Assembly (NCBI GenBank): GCA_003566455.1
Contig: PXDF01000145.1
Location: 1-57,484 of the forward strand
Length of the DNA: 57,484 nt
Direction of reading: 5' to 3'
DNA from: Desulfonatronovibrio sp.
GTDB taxonomy: Bacteria > Desulfobacterota > Desulfovibrionia > Desulfovibrionales > Desulfonatronovibrionaceae
Positions 43,670 to 52,844 of the stretch are shown piece by piece; the stretch's first letter is position 1; every line of letters begins with the position of its first letter. The position numbers were made by a program, and so were the translations under genes. Under the pieces are notes generated by a model. That model ran no database searches. It was not told the DNA's origin and saw nothing but the letters and a program-made list of their open reading frames with translations.

Positions 43670-45069
43670 TGGTCAGCATCAAACCCCAAATATCAGGACC
43701 TGGCAGGTTTTCCATCCTGGTTGTGGACGACGATCCCAGCATTGTCCAGGTTCTTGAGGCCAGGTTATCTGCGGCGGGTTACAGAGTTTTTACCGCTGTG
43801 AATGGAAAACAGGCCCTGGAAATTATCAATGAGCAGGCAGTGGATCTGGTGTTGTCTGATGTAAAAATGCCGGGTATGGACGGGCGGGAGCTTTTAAAGA
43901 CCGTAACTGAAACCTGGCCCGGCATTCCAGTAATTCTGCTCACGGCTTACGGTAACATTGCCGATGCGGTCAGCTCCATTCATCAGGGCGCTGCCGACTA
44001 TATCGCCAAGCCATTTGATGGCAGCGAGCTTGTTTCCAGGATCAACAAACTTCTGACCAAAGCTTACCCTGCGGAAGATGTCAAACTGGATTCAGGCCAT
44101 GGTCTGGTTTATGGAAAAAGTCCGGCCATGGCCGCCTTGAGCCGGGTCATGAGGCGCATAGCCCCCAGCGATGTATCGGTCCTGATTCAGGGAGAGTCAG
44201 GCACAGGTAAAGAACTTGTGGCAAAAGTGCTTCACAAGTGGAGCAACAGGAGTACAGGTCCCTTTGTGGTCATTGATTGCGGGTCAACCCAGCCCACCCT
44301 TCTGGAAAGCGAGCTTTTTGGACATGTTAAAGGGGCATTTACCCACGCGTTTCAGGATAAAAAGGGTCTGATTGAAACAGCCCACAAGGGCACGCTTTTT
44401 CTTGACGAGATCGGCAATATCTCTGCTGAGATGCAGACCAGACTCCTACGTTTTTTGCAGGATAGATCAATGCGCAGGGTCGGGGATACCCGCTCCATTG
44501 ACGTGGACTGCAGGATTATAGCCGCAACCAACGCTGACCTGAGAGAAATGGTCGGGACAGGAAAATTCAGGGAGGACTTGTATTTCAGACTGAAGGTGAT
44601 CAGACTGGAAATCCCTCCCCTCCGCGAAAGAGCAGAAGACCTGCCGCTTCTGGCTGAATATTTTCTGGAAGGACTGAGCAAGAAAACCGGTATTGAGCGG
44701 CCCAGAATTTCAAATTTCGCCATGGATATGATGCTGAAATATTCATGGCCGGGCAATGTCAGAGAATTGTTCAATGTTCTGGAGGCGGGAGCACTTCTGT
44801 GTCCAGGTGGAGTGCTGAGGCCGGAGGACTTGCAGCTTGAAAAAGGCTTAACCCAGAGAAGTCATGAACATAAACCTCTTTCTCTGGATGAAAGTGAGAA
44901 ACAAGCCATTATCCAGGCCCTGGAAAAAACAGGCTGGGTCCAGAAACACGCCGCTGATATTCTGGGAATCAGCAGAAGAGCCATTCATTACAAGATTCGA
45001 AAACATAATATTGTCATCGGATCCAGAAACCCAGTCTCAGATCAGGACATGGGCGATGATCCTTCATGA
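43669..45069 (+). CDS. glrR: Sigma-54-type response regulator, GlrR-like, with GAFTHA loop
   Basis: A 466-residue regulator. The receiver domain holds D64 in LVLSDVKMPG. The AAA+ domain has Walker A GESGTGKE, Walker B GTLFLDEIG and the arginine-rich PLRERAEDL and WPGNVREL segments. The loop that contacts sigma-54 reads GAFTHA (residues 222-227) rather than GAFTGA. A Fis-type helix-turn-helix ends it (HAADILGISRRAIHYKIRKH). Phosphorylated regulators of this kind drive open-complex formation at sigma-54 promoters; whether this variant loop does so is uncertain. Confidence 0.9.
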   Translation: MVSIKPQISGPGRFSILVVDDDPSIVQVLEARLSAAGYRVFTAVNGKQALEIINEQAVDLVLSDVKMPGMDGRELLKTVTETWPGIPVILLTAYGNIADAVSSIHQGAADYIAKPFDGSELVSRINKLLTKAYPAEDVKLDSGHGLVYGKSPAMAALSRVMRRIAPSDVSVLIQGESGTGKELVAKVLHKWSNRSTGPFVVIDCGSTQPTLLESELFGHVKGAFTHAFQDKKGLIETAHKGTLFLDEIGNISAEMQTRLLRFLQDRSMRRVGDTRSIDVDCRIIAATNADLREMVGTGKFREDLYFRLKVIRLEIPPLRERAEDLPLLAEYFLEGLSKKTGIERPRISNFAMDMMLKYSWPGNVRELFNVLEAGALLCPGGVLRPEDLQLEKGLTQRSHEHKPLSLDESEKQAIIQALEKTGWVQKHAADILGISRRAIHYKIRKHNIVIGSRNPVSDQDMGDDPS

Positions 45070-45127
45070 AATTTTTGGATTGACAATTATTTGATCAGTA
45101 AAAGGCCTGGACTCAGGTTTTAAGAAT

Positions 45128-46210
45128 ATGTTGATCTTCCGGGAAATAATCTCAATATCCCTGACAGCCGCTCCCTGGCTATTGCTTGGTCTGTTTGCCG
45201 CGGGTTTGATCAAGGCATTGATTCCGGAAGGATTGCTCAAGCGCTGGCTCAGCGGTAGCGGCTTTTGGGCGGTTTTTCGAGCTTCCGTTATCGGCGCGCC
45301 CCTTCCATTGTGCTCATGCGGAGCTATCCCCACTGCACTGACTTTATACAGAGGGGGGGCCGGGCGAGGCCCTGCTGTGTCTTTTCTTATCGGCACACCC
45401 GGCATCGGGGTGGATTCTGTTTCCATCAGCTACGCATTGCTAGGTCCCTTCATGGCATTGATGCGGGCGCTGGGGGCTGTGGCTGCCGCTGTGAGCACAG
45501 GCCTGCTGGTGGCGTCTACGGATAAGTCCGCTCAGATGACGGGCAGAGTCTTTTCATCTTGCGCTGCAAACTGCAGGTGGGAGTCATGTTTAGGTGAGGA
45601 GGCTGTAACCTTTTCAGGTCCGGCTCAGCCATTGTTGCAACGGATTGGCGGGGGCCTTGTCTATGTCTTCAGCGATCTCCTCGACGATATCAAATTATGG
45701 ATTCTGATTGGACTGGTCATCGCGGGCTTTATCATGGCGTTTTTTTCTCCGCATGCCATGGCACCTTATGGTAGCGGAATTATTCCCATGCTGCTCATGG
45801 CCCTGATAGGGATCCCGCTTTATATCTGCGCGGCAGCGGTGACTCCCATCGGCGCCGGCATGCTCATGGCCGGGGTATCTCCTGGTACAGTACTTGTCCT
45901 TTTGCTGGCCGGTCCCATCACAAGCATGTCAACCTTGGGTGTGCTGCGCCGGGAAATGGGCAACACTGCCCTGGCTTGTTATCTTTCAGGTATCCTGGCG
46001 ACATCCATTCTGTTCGGATTAATGGCTGACCAGGTGGTTAACCTGACAGGCATGGATGTTGCCGGTCAGATTGGAGCTTCCCGGGAACTTCTTCCCCAAT
46101 GGCTTGAGTGGACAGCTCTGGCAGTTCTTGTAATACTTGCTTTGCCCCGGGCTCGTGGAATTCTGAAACGGATCAATACTTCTCTCAAAGGCCGATTAAA
46201 AAAGGAGTAA
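45128..46210 (+). CDS. SO_0444/DUF318-type permease (Cu/Zn efflux-like)
   Basis: A 360-residue inner-membrane permease with about eight to ten hydrophobic helices in two halves. The signature GAPLPLCSCGAIPTAL is characteristic of the DUF318/SO_0444 group, proposed to export copper or zinc ions. A cysteine pair occurs in the central loop (SSCAANCRWESC). It starts 58 bases after the two-component operon on the same strand, so it is a candidate target or member of it. Confidence 0.8.
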   Translation: MLIFREIISISLTAAPWLLLGLFAAGLIKALIPEGLLKRWLSGSGFWAVFRASVIGAPLPLCSCGAIPTALTLYRGGAGRGPAVSFLIGTPGIGVDSVSISYALLGPFMALMRALGAVAAAVSTGLLVASTDKSAQMTGRVFSSCAANCRWESCLGEEAVTFSGPAQPLLQRIGGGLVYVFSDLLDDIKLWILIGLVIAGFIMAFFSPHAMAPYGSGIIPMLLMALIGIPLYICAAAVTPIGAGMLMAGVSPGTVLVLLLAGPITSMSTLGVLRREMGNTALACYLSGILATSILFGLMADQVVNLTGMDVAGQIGASRELLPQWLEWTALAVLVILALPRARGILKRINTSLKGRLKKE

Positions 46211-46216
46211 AAATTT

Positions 46217-47050
46217 ATGGCAGAAAAAAACCTTGTCTACCGCGGAAAGTCAAAAGATGTTTTCAATATTACAGAAGGGCCTCATGCTGGTAAGTATCTG
46301 CTTGTCTTTAAGGATGAAGCAACCGGTTACATGGAAAAAGGAAAACCAGTTTTTGATCCTGGATACGATACTGTTGTTGGAGACATTCCCGGGAAAGGTG
46401 CCATTGCCTGCAGGTTTGCCACCCATTTTTTCAAGCTGCTCAAAGAAAAGGGCATCCCTTCACATTACATCGATACTGTCAGCGAGAATGAAATGATTGT
46501 CGAACCAGCCGACCCCCTCAGCATGCCGGTGGAATCTCCGGAATTCCCTGGTTCGGCTCCTTTGTTGAATCTTGAGTTTACCTGGAGGAATAACGCCACA
46601 GGCAGTTTCTGGAGGAGGTATCCTTTTGTGAAGCCATGCAAAAATCTTAACAAGGTGGTTGAAGGGTGGACAAAAGGGGATGTGGACGTCCTTATTACCA
46701 TGGAGGCCCTGGAAGAAACAGGCGCCATGAGCAGGGAAGAAATCGACCATAGTGTTGGGCTGGTTAAGAACATCGCTGAAATCGTTTCTCAGGAGTTTCA
46801 GTCAAAAAATCTGCATGTTATTGATGGCAAGTTCGAACTTGGCAGATTGAAGCAGGGAGATGGGAAGATCGTGATTATTGATGAAATATCTCCCGATGTA
46901 CTGCGAGTGTGCAGGGGATATTCTCCTGATAAAAAAGGAGACTGCACTGGCTATGAACAATGTACGCTAACCAACTACTCTCAAGGCAAGAGGACCATTA
47001 AAAATAAGAACCAGGTTTCAGGATCTGATTTTGTAAATATCTTTCTATAA
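46217..47050 (+). CDS. purC: Phosphoribosylaminoimidazole-succinocarboxamide synthase
   Basis: A 277-residue ATP-dependent enzyme of purine biosynthesis that joins aspartate to CAIR. The N-terminal LVYRGKSKDVFNI is the typical ATP-grasp-like opening, and KGDVDVLI, DGKFELGRL and IIDEISPDVLRV are conserved core segments with the metal- and substrate-binding acidic residues. It follows the permease by six bases, so it is probably co-transcribed though functionally unrelated. GGAG before ATG. Confidence 0.92.
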   Translation: MAEKNLVYRGKSKDVFNITEGPHAGKYLLVFKDEATGYMEKGKPVFDPGYDTVVGDIPGKGAIACRFATHFFKLLKEKGIPSHYIDTVSENEMIVEPADPLSMPVESPEFPGSAPLLNLEFTWRNNATGSFWRRYPFVKPCKNLNKVVEGWTKGDVDVLITMEALEETGAMSREEIDHSVGLVKNIAEIVSQEFQSKNLHVIDGKFELGRLKQGDGKIVIIDEISPDVLRVCRGYSPDKKGDCTGYEQCTLTNYSQGKRTIKNKNQVSGSDFVNIFL

Positions 47051-47258
47051 TGAACTTACCTGTACAGACGATTTTTTTCAGGCTGAGTTAATGAGCACAC
47101 CCGAAGCAGTCAATGCAACGGCAGCCCGAAAAAAGCTGTGCATCTGATTTTTATTGCGGCTTCTGGTCAGGGCGGTGAAAAAGTCTTGGCCGGGGAGCTG
47201 CTTTTTATAGCCTGCTGTCAGCTTTATCTGGGTCTGATCCAGGTTTTTTGAGATTTTC

Positions 47259-48149
47259 ATGTTCCACTCCACTCCATTTCTGGCACTGTCATTTATTCTC
47301 TTATGGAATTCCGGATTTATAGGCGCGGAATTTGGCCTGCCATATGCCGAAACTTTCACTTTGCTTTTCTGGCGATATTTTGCACTGGCATTAATTCTAT
47401 ATCTGTATCTAGTCCTGCGGAGCAGGGTTCAATGGCCGGGGTGGAAAAGAGCAGGGCCTGTGATCCTGGTTGGGATTCTCGCGCACGGGGTCTGGCTGAG
47501 TTGTGTGCTTTTCTCATTACAATACGGGGTGCCGGCGGGAATCGTGGCATTGGTCGTGGCTCTTCAACCGCTGGCAACAGGAACATTATCAGGAATTGTT
47601 GTTGGAGAATATACTCCGATCCACAGATGGATAGGGCTGATTTTGGGTTTTTTCGGGGTATCAGTGGTTGTTTTTGCTCGTATGGATCCAAGCGATCCTG
47701 AATCGGTTTTCGGTTACCTGATCCCCTTTGGATCAGTCGCTGCAATGACAGCTGCCAGTCTGATTCAGAGGAGGATGGAGGTGTACGGCAGCTCTGACCG
47801 AATGCCCCTGGACCAGGAACTTTTCTATCATTGTCTTGCAACCTTCCTGGTTTTGATCATCCCGGCAATAGCGTTTGAGAGCCTGTCAGCGCAATGGACC
47901 TTTCAGTTCATTGGAGTCATGCTCTGGCTTGTTTTTGCTGTATCTCTGGCCGCGTATGCTTTGCTCTGGCTATTGCTCGCTCGCATTGACGCGACCAGGG
48001 TGGCGAGTCTGTTTTACTTTGGGCCTCCCGTGACCATGGTTATGGCCTGGGCGGCTTTTGGCGACACCATCCAGCTGATGGATGTTGCAGGCTTGATTAT
48101 TGTGGGGGCAGGGGTTTTGCTGACACAGATACAGGCGCGGCAAAATTAA
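47259..48149 (+). CDS. EamA-family (DMT) transporter
   Basis: A 296-residue inner-membrane protein with ten hydrophobic helices in two EamA repeats. ALSFILLWNSGFIGAEFGLP begins the first repeat, and GVPAGIVALVVALQPLATGT is the conserved helix 3-4 segment. The substrate is unknown. It is not close in sequence to the EamA protein at 33170. The 208-base gap after purC shows no feature. Confidence 0.87.
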   Translation: MFHSTPFLALSFILLWNSGFIGAEFGLPYAETFTLLFWRYFALALILYLYLVLRSRVQWPGWKRAGPVILVGILAHGVWLSCVLFSLQYGVPAGIVALVVALQPLATGTLSGIVVGEYTPIHRWIGLILGFFGVSVVVFARMDPSDPESVFGYLIPFGSVAAMTAASLIQRRMEVYGSSDRMPLDQELFYHCLATFLVLIIPAIAFESLSAQWTFQFIGVMLWLVFAVSLAAYALLWLLLARIDATRVASLFYFGPPVTMVMAWAAFGDTIQLMDVAGLIIVGAGVLLTQIQARQN

Positions 48150-48526
48150 AGACGCTCTGAAGCAATTGAATCTTACTCTGCCAAATAGTTCTTGACTATG
48201 ACTTTAAACGGCGCTTAAGTTTCATATGAGATCAGATGTTGCACTGAATTTTTTCTGGTTTAGAAAAACCAAGAACAGCCCATGACAAAAATGGACCCTG
48301 ACCACAATGCTCAGCTTGATCCCCGGCCTTATTTTCAGAGCCTTAACTATCGCGTCAAAGCCTGCTGATCAGGCTGTGATTATTAACGCCCATCATCGCA
48401 TAAGCCGCGAAAATGGGTTTTTTTAACCCGATTTCGCTTGAAAAAATCTCGTAGCCAGGCTTTTGATTCTTTATTGGGATTGGATTTCAGAAAGCAAGTA
48501 CTAATCTTATCAAAAGGAGGTAGGTC
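48150..48526. other. Intergenic stretch with a hairpin
   Basis: No gene is seen. The inverted repeat GCGAAAATGGGTT-TTTTT-AACCCGATTTCGC at 48407-48437 folds into a hairpin with two mismatches; it has no following U-tract and may be a terminator-like or regulatory element ahead of the porin gene. Confidence 0.45.
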
Positions 48527-49423
48527 ATGAAATGTTATCGCCTGTCAATGCTGGGAGCGAGCCTTTTGCTTGCCGTTTTGATCGCCACTCCAGTTGCCGC
48601 TTATAATCAGCCTGCGGTCAACCTCGGCTTCACCAGCTTTCTGGACGGAGCCCCACCGGCAGGACCGGGATTCTACTTTTCTCAGTATGTTCAGTATTAC
48701 ACTTCAGATGAACTGGTGAACGGTCCGCCCATGGATCCCAAACTGGACGTCTGGGTCAGCCTCAGCCAGTTTCTGTATCAGTCTGACCAGGAAGTTTTTC
48801 TGGGCGGCAAATGGGGCATTGATGTAATCGTACCAATCGTCAGCTTCAACGCGGCCAGTTTTCTCAACGACAATGGTACCGGACTGGGGGATATATTGAT
48901 CGGCCCGATTCTGCAGTGGGACCCGATCATGGGCCCCGATGGCCCCAAATTCATGCATCGCATTGAGCTGCAAACCATCTGGCCAACGGGAAAATACGAC
49001 AAGAAAAAAGGGCTCAACCCGGGCAGCAATCATTTTTCCTTTAATCCTTACTGGGCCGGTACCTACTTTTTTACACCCAGGCTGACAGGCTCCTGGCGTC
49101 TGCACTATCTCTGGAATGACAAAAACAGCGATACCAAGGTTAAGCCGGGCCAGGCAGTTCACTGCAACTTTGCTGCTTCCTATGAGCTGATCCCCAATAA
49201 GTTCCGGGCCGGCATCAACGGTTATTACTTAAAGCAGGTGACTGATGACAAGGTTGACGGAAAAAGTATATCGGGCAGAGAGCAGGTGCTTGGAATTGGT
49301 CCTGGAGCCCTTTGGAGCATATCCCAGAGTGATCATCTGTTCTTCAACGTCTACTTTGAAAGCAATGTCAAACACCGTCCCAAAGGGGAGCGATTCCAGG
49401 TGCGCTGGGTGCATCATTTCTAA
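48527..49423 (+). CDS. Outer-membrane transporter, phenol-MetA-degradation family
   Basis: A 298-residue protein with a signal peptide (cleavage after ATPVAA) and many alternating beta-strand segments ending in an aromatic residue (VRWVHHF), as expected for an outer-membrane beta-barrel. Segments VDVIVPIVSFN-like and GLGDILIGPILQW fit the MetA/SphA family of channel proteins. The solute is not known. AGGAGG lies before the ATG. It appears to stand alone. Confidence 0.75.
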   Translation: MKCYRLSMLGASLLLAVLIATPVAAYNQPAVNLGFTSFLDGAPPAGPGFYFSQYVQYYTSDELVNGPPMDPKLDVWVSLSQFLYQSDQEVFLGGKWGIDVIVPIVSFNAASFLNDNGTGLGDILIGPILQWDPIMGPDGPKFMHRIELQTIWPTGKYDKKKGLNPGSNHFSFNPYWAGTYFFTPRLTGSWRLHYLWNDKNSDTKVKPGQAVHCNFAASYELIPNKFRAGINGYYLKQVTDDKVDGKSISGREQVLGIGPGALWSISQSDHLFFNVYFESNVKHRPKGERFQVRWVHHF

Positions 49424-49487
49424 AAAGTCATGGTCGCTCGGGATTGGGCGGGACACCCGCCCATTCCTGGAAGGATGAACATGTTGT

Positions 49488-50891
49488 TTATCCATGCCTC
49501 GCGGAAATCTCTCTGGCCGGGATGATGCCTGTTGCTGAAGCGGAAACGATGTTTCCAGCCACTCCAGGACCGTCTCCAGCCACGAAAAGGCCATGGATGG
49601 CAGTCTCAAGATTGATGCTGGTTTCAACCTGTGTGGCAAAAAACTTTATCTCAGGGGCATAGAGCAGTGTTTCCTCGTTTGCGACACCAGGTACGACATT
49701 ATTCAGCTTTTCAAGGCCCTCAATGAGGTTGCGAACTATACGCTCGGGAAGAGCCATGGCAATGTCCCCGCAGGTGACATTTTTCATGGTCGGCTTGACA
49801 AAGCTGTTGTTCACCCGGTTCCATGTTGAACGGCGTCCGCGCCTGAGGTCTCCGAATCTCTGAAGAATAGGCCTGCCCCCGCCTATGATGGTCGCAAGGC
49901 GGCCAATGGACTCCCCGTAAGCCTGGTTGTTGGTTACAGGCTCTTCAAGAACAACTTTGGACAGGAAAGCGAAGTTGGTGTTTTCCGACTTTTTATTGAT
50001 AAAAGCATGGCCATTGACGCAGACAAAGTCCTGATAGTTCTCAAGAGCCACAAAACCGCCCTGGTTGGTGCAGAATGTCCGGGTCTGATCGTCGTAGGTA
50101 TTGGTCCGGATAAAAAAAGTCGGGTCATAAATAATATTGCACAGGTCCTGCATAATATCCCCATGAACTTCAACCCGCACCCCCACTTCTATTCCGCGCT
50201 GGGAAACGTTCAGGCCGTGGCTCTGGGCAAGGGATCTCATCCATTCAGCCCCCACCCTGCCCGGGGCAATGATCACGTTGGGGGCGCGGTATTCTGCACG
50301 ATTGGTCACCACTCCCGCAACTTTTCCATCCTCTACAATAACATCCTTTGCTTCTTCTGAAGTGTGGAAGATCACCCCCTTGTTTTTGATATAGTCAGCC
50401 ATTGCCGTGATATGACCAGGCAGATTTTCACTCCCCAGGTGTTTCTGTCTGATGAGCAGCAGGTCAATGCCGTTTTTCAGGGCCTGCTTGCGGATATTTT
50501 TGGCAGCTTCCATGTCAGTGGGGTAAACTAATCCATCCATGTTGAACCGGTTGAAAATCTCTTCGGTCTCGTCAATGAGTTTTTTGGCCTGGGCAACAGG
50601 CATGAACTGGGTCAGGTCGGTTTTTCCAAGCTTATGTATATAGTTAAGCTTGCCGTCAGAAAAAAGACCAGCGCCTCCCACTCCGGACAGAATTTCGCAG
50701 GGTTTGCAGCGGATGCATTCCTGGTCGCCGTTTATGGGGCAGTTCCGTTTATGGGAAGGCTTTCCCTTTTCAATAACAAGAACATCCAGGCTGGTGTGTT
50801 CGCTGAGGTAATAGGCGGAAAAGAGTCCCGCGGGGCCGCTGCCCACAATAATCACATGGAATTCTTTTTTCCCGCTGTATTTCCGGGTCAT
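49488..50891 (-). CDS. COG2509-type FAD-dependent dehydrogenase
   Basis: A 467-residue cytoplasmic flavoprotein. The FAD loop VGSGPAGLFSAYYLSE is at residues 15-30. A cysteine cluster (NCPINGDQECIRCKPCEILSG without gaps shown in full here) could hold an Fe-S cluster or zinc. FVAGDGPGVAGNIVSASATG near the C-terminus closes the FAD site. COG2509 proteins are widespread dehydrogenases whose substrates are unknown. ATG 50891 has GGAG six bases upstream and is preferred over TTG 50903. Confidence 0.83.
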   Translation of the reverse strand: MTRKYSGKKEFHVIIVGSGPAGLFSAYYLSEHTSLDVLVIEKGKPSHKRNCPINGDQECIRCKPCEILSGVGGAGLFSDGKLNYIHKLGKTDLTQFMPVAQAKKLIDETEEIFNRFNMDGLVYPTDMEAAKNIRKQALKNGIDLLLIRQKHLGSENLPGHITAMADYIKNKGVIFHTSEEAKDVIVEDGKVAGVVTNRAEYRAPNVIIAPGRVGAEWMRSLAQSHGLNVSQRGIEVGVRVEVHGDIMQDLCNIIYDPTFFIRTNTYDDQTRTFCTNQGGFVALENYQDFVCVNGHAFINKKSENTNFAFLSKVVLEEPVTNNQAYGESIGRLATIIGGGRPILQRFGDLRRGRRSTWNRVNNSFVKPTMKNVTCGDIAMALPERIVRNLIEGLEKLNNVVPGVANEETLLYAPEIKFFATQVETSINLETAIHGLFVAGDGPGVAGNIVSASATGIIPAREISARHG

Positions 50892-51227
50892 TTTTCGCTC
50901 CAAAATAGTCAGGATTACAGAAAAATCATGAAAGACGCGCGAACATCCCAGTCTGAAATATTAACCCTATGATTTCCAGTTTGCAAGCCCTTCCAGACCT
51001 GGAAATTAGAAACCTGAAGCGCATGGTTCATGAATTTTCTTGACCATGACCTGCCGCTTTCTTATTTGGAGAGCTATAAATCAGCAGGCAGTAGTCGTTT
51101 GTCAGTGCATAAGAATTGAGGAATTGAGGCATTCAGGAATTGAGGGATTGTAGAATTTTGGGAATGAAGGATTAGGGGATAAGAAGGTGCAAATTGTTTT
51201 GATCAGTTTTGATAAACAGGAGGTTGT
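50892..51227. other. Intergenic stretch with GAATTGAG tandem repeats
   Basis: No gene is seen. Bases 51113-51180 are a degenerate 8-base tandem (GAATTGAG repeated, with variants such as GCATTCAG and GGAATGAAG). AGGAGGTTGT just before 51228 is the ribosome-binding site of the next gene. Confidence 0.6.
51113..51180. repeat. Degenerate 8-base tandem repeat (GAATTGAG)
   Basis: At least four clear units of GAATTGAG type are seen (two exact ones in a row at 51113-51128, another at 51137) followed by diverging units. A promoter-proximal repeat could alter expression of the next operon through changes in unit number, but this is only a possibility. Confidence 0.6.
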
Positions 51228-52844
51228 ATGGCCACGGTGGCTGAAAGACTGGCTCAGACACTTGCTGAGCTGGGGGTCAGATACGTATTTGGAGTTCCCA
51301 GCGGAAACTGGGTGGATTATTGTGAGGCAATACGTAAAACAAAAGGCATTGAATTCGTGCTGGTGAGCAATGAAGCCAGTGCGGGCTTTATGGCTGACGC
51401 GTACTGGCGATCGACCGGCAAGCCGGCAGCCTGTTTCGGGACCTATGGGCCAGGAGCCTGCAATCTGAGCACCGGTCTGTGCTGCGGGTTTCTGGACCGC
51501 TCTCCCATGCTGGCTTTTGCCGATGAAATGACCGATTCAATGCTCAGTAGAACTGCCCAGATGAATATGGATCAACAGGCTTTTTTTAAACCCATTTCCA
51601 AGTTCCAGACAAGACTGAAGCAGGACAAGGTCGGTGAAATCCTTTATCAGGCCTATGAGATTGCCGTAAGCGAGAGGCCTGGTCCTGTTTACATCGGACT
51701 TCCCACCGGCATGGGCATGGATGAAGCCATAGAAGAATACCCCAAGCTCCTATCCCTGAAAATGGTCCCTGCAGCGGACCAGACAATCCTGGGTGAAATG
51801 GAAGAGATTTTCAAAAAATCGCGCAAGCCCTTGCTGGCTGTGGGCATTACCTCTACCCGGGCGGATGTCAGGTCTTTGATACTCAGGATCGCGGAAAAGT
51901 TTCAGGTCCCTGTTGTTCTAACACCCATGGCCAAAGGAATGATTCCAGAAGACCATCCCTGCTACGCCGGTGTCCTGGCCCATGCTTTGTCTGATCTGGT
52001 CGGACTTACTCACCAGCAGTCTGATTTGATTGTGGGCATTGGTTACGACCCGGTGGAGATAAACTATGAAGACTGGATGCCCGAGGTGCCGCTTGTACAT
52101 ATTGATACCATGCCGGCTGATCTGGACCGGACCAGGTTTATCCTTGGCTGTGATGTGGTTGGCGATTTGAAGCATTCACTGGAGCGCCTTCAGGATATTG
52201 AACACGGGAGAAAGGATTGGGACATGCAAAGCCTGGCTCAGAGGCGGAAACAGATGTTCAGCTGGCTTGAACCTGTTCCAGGCAAATTTGACGCGCGCGC
52301 GGTTCTGTCCGGACTGCGGGAGAAGCTGCCCAAAAACGGAATAATGACCTGTGATGTGGGAGCTCATCTGCACCTGATTGGTCAGCAGTGGCCGACCCCT
52401 TCTCCTGAATGTCAGATTATTACCAACGGATGTTCTTCAATGGGCTTTGGCATTCCCGCTGCCATCGCGGCAAAGCTTGGCTGTCCTGATCGTGAAGTAT
52501 GCTGCGTTGTGGGAGACGGAGGTTTTCTGATGATGGTCGGTGAAATGACCACTGCCTTGCGGCTCGGAACAAAGGTGATATTCGTACTCATGTCTGACCA
52601 GGATCTTTCCCTGATTCGAATCAAGCAGGAGCGCAAAGGCTGTAAGCCCTATGGCACCAGGCTCATGGACAAGGATTATATTGCATCTGACAACTTTTTT
52701 GGAGTACCTGTTTTGGGGGCAAATAATGCCCGGGAGTATCAGAATTCTCTTGATAAGGCTTTCGCGGTTGAGGGTCCGGTCATAATAAAGGCTTCCGTAA
52801 CCAAAGCAGATTATCAGGGACTGATCCTTAAAGGAAACAAGTGA
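51228..52844 (+). CDS. Thiamine-diphosphate-dependent enzyme, acetolactate synthase-like
   Basis: A 538-residue enzyme with the three-domain layout of pyruvate decarboxylase and acetolactate synthase. Catalytic E49 lies in SNEASAGFMADA. GDGGFLMMVG (GDG at 429-431) begins the diphosphate-binding motif, which ends in MSDQDLS instead of the usual NN pair; aspartate may replace asparagine as the metal ligand. The central domain (PVVLTPMAKGMIPEDHPCYAG) is of the FAD- or non-FAD-binding type. It could be a 2-oxoacid decarboxylase, such as sulfopyruvate- or phosphonopyruvate-type, or a carboligase. Its stop shares one base with the homoserine dehydrogenase ATG. Confidence 0.8.
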   Translation: MATVAERLAQTLAELGVRYVFGVPSGNWVDYCEAIRKTKGIEFVLVSNEASAGFMADAYWRSTGKPAACFGTYGPGACNLSTGLCCGFLDRSPMLAFADEMTDSMLSRTAQMNMDQQAFFKPISKFQTRLKQDKVGEILYQAYEIAVSERPGPVYIGLPTGMGMDEAIEEYPKLLSLKMVPAADQTILGEMEEIFKKSRKPLLAVGITSTRADVRSLILRIAEKFQVPVVLTPMAKGMIPEDHPCYAGVLAHALSDLVGLTHQQSDLIVGIGYDPVEINYEDWMPEVPLVHIDTMPADLDRTRFILGCDVVGDLKHSLERLQDIEHGRKDWDMQSLAQRRKQMFSWLEPVPGKFDARAVLSGLREKLPKNGIMTCDVGAHLHLIGQQWPTPSPECQIITNGCSSMGFGIPAAIAAKLGCPDREVCCVVGDGGFLMMVGEMTTALRLGTKVIFVLMSDQDLSLIRIKQERKGCKPYGTRLMDKDYIASDNFFGVPVLGANNAREYQNSLDKAFAVEGPVIIKASVTKADYQGLILKGNK

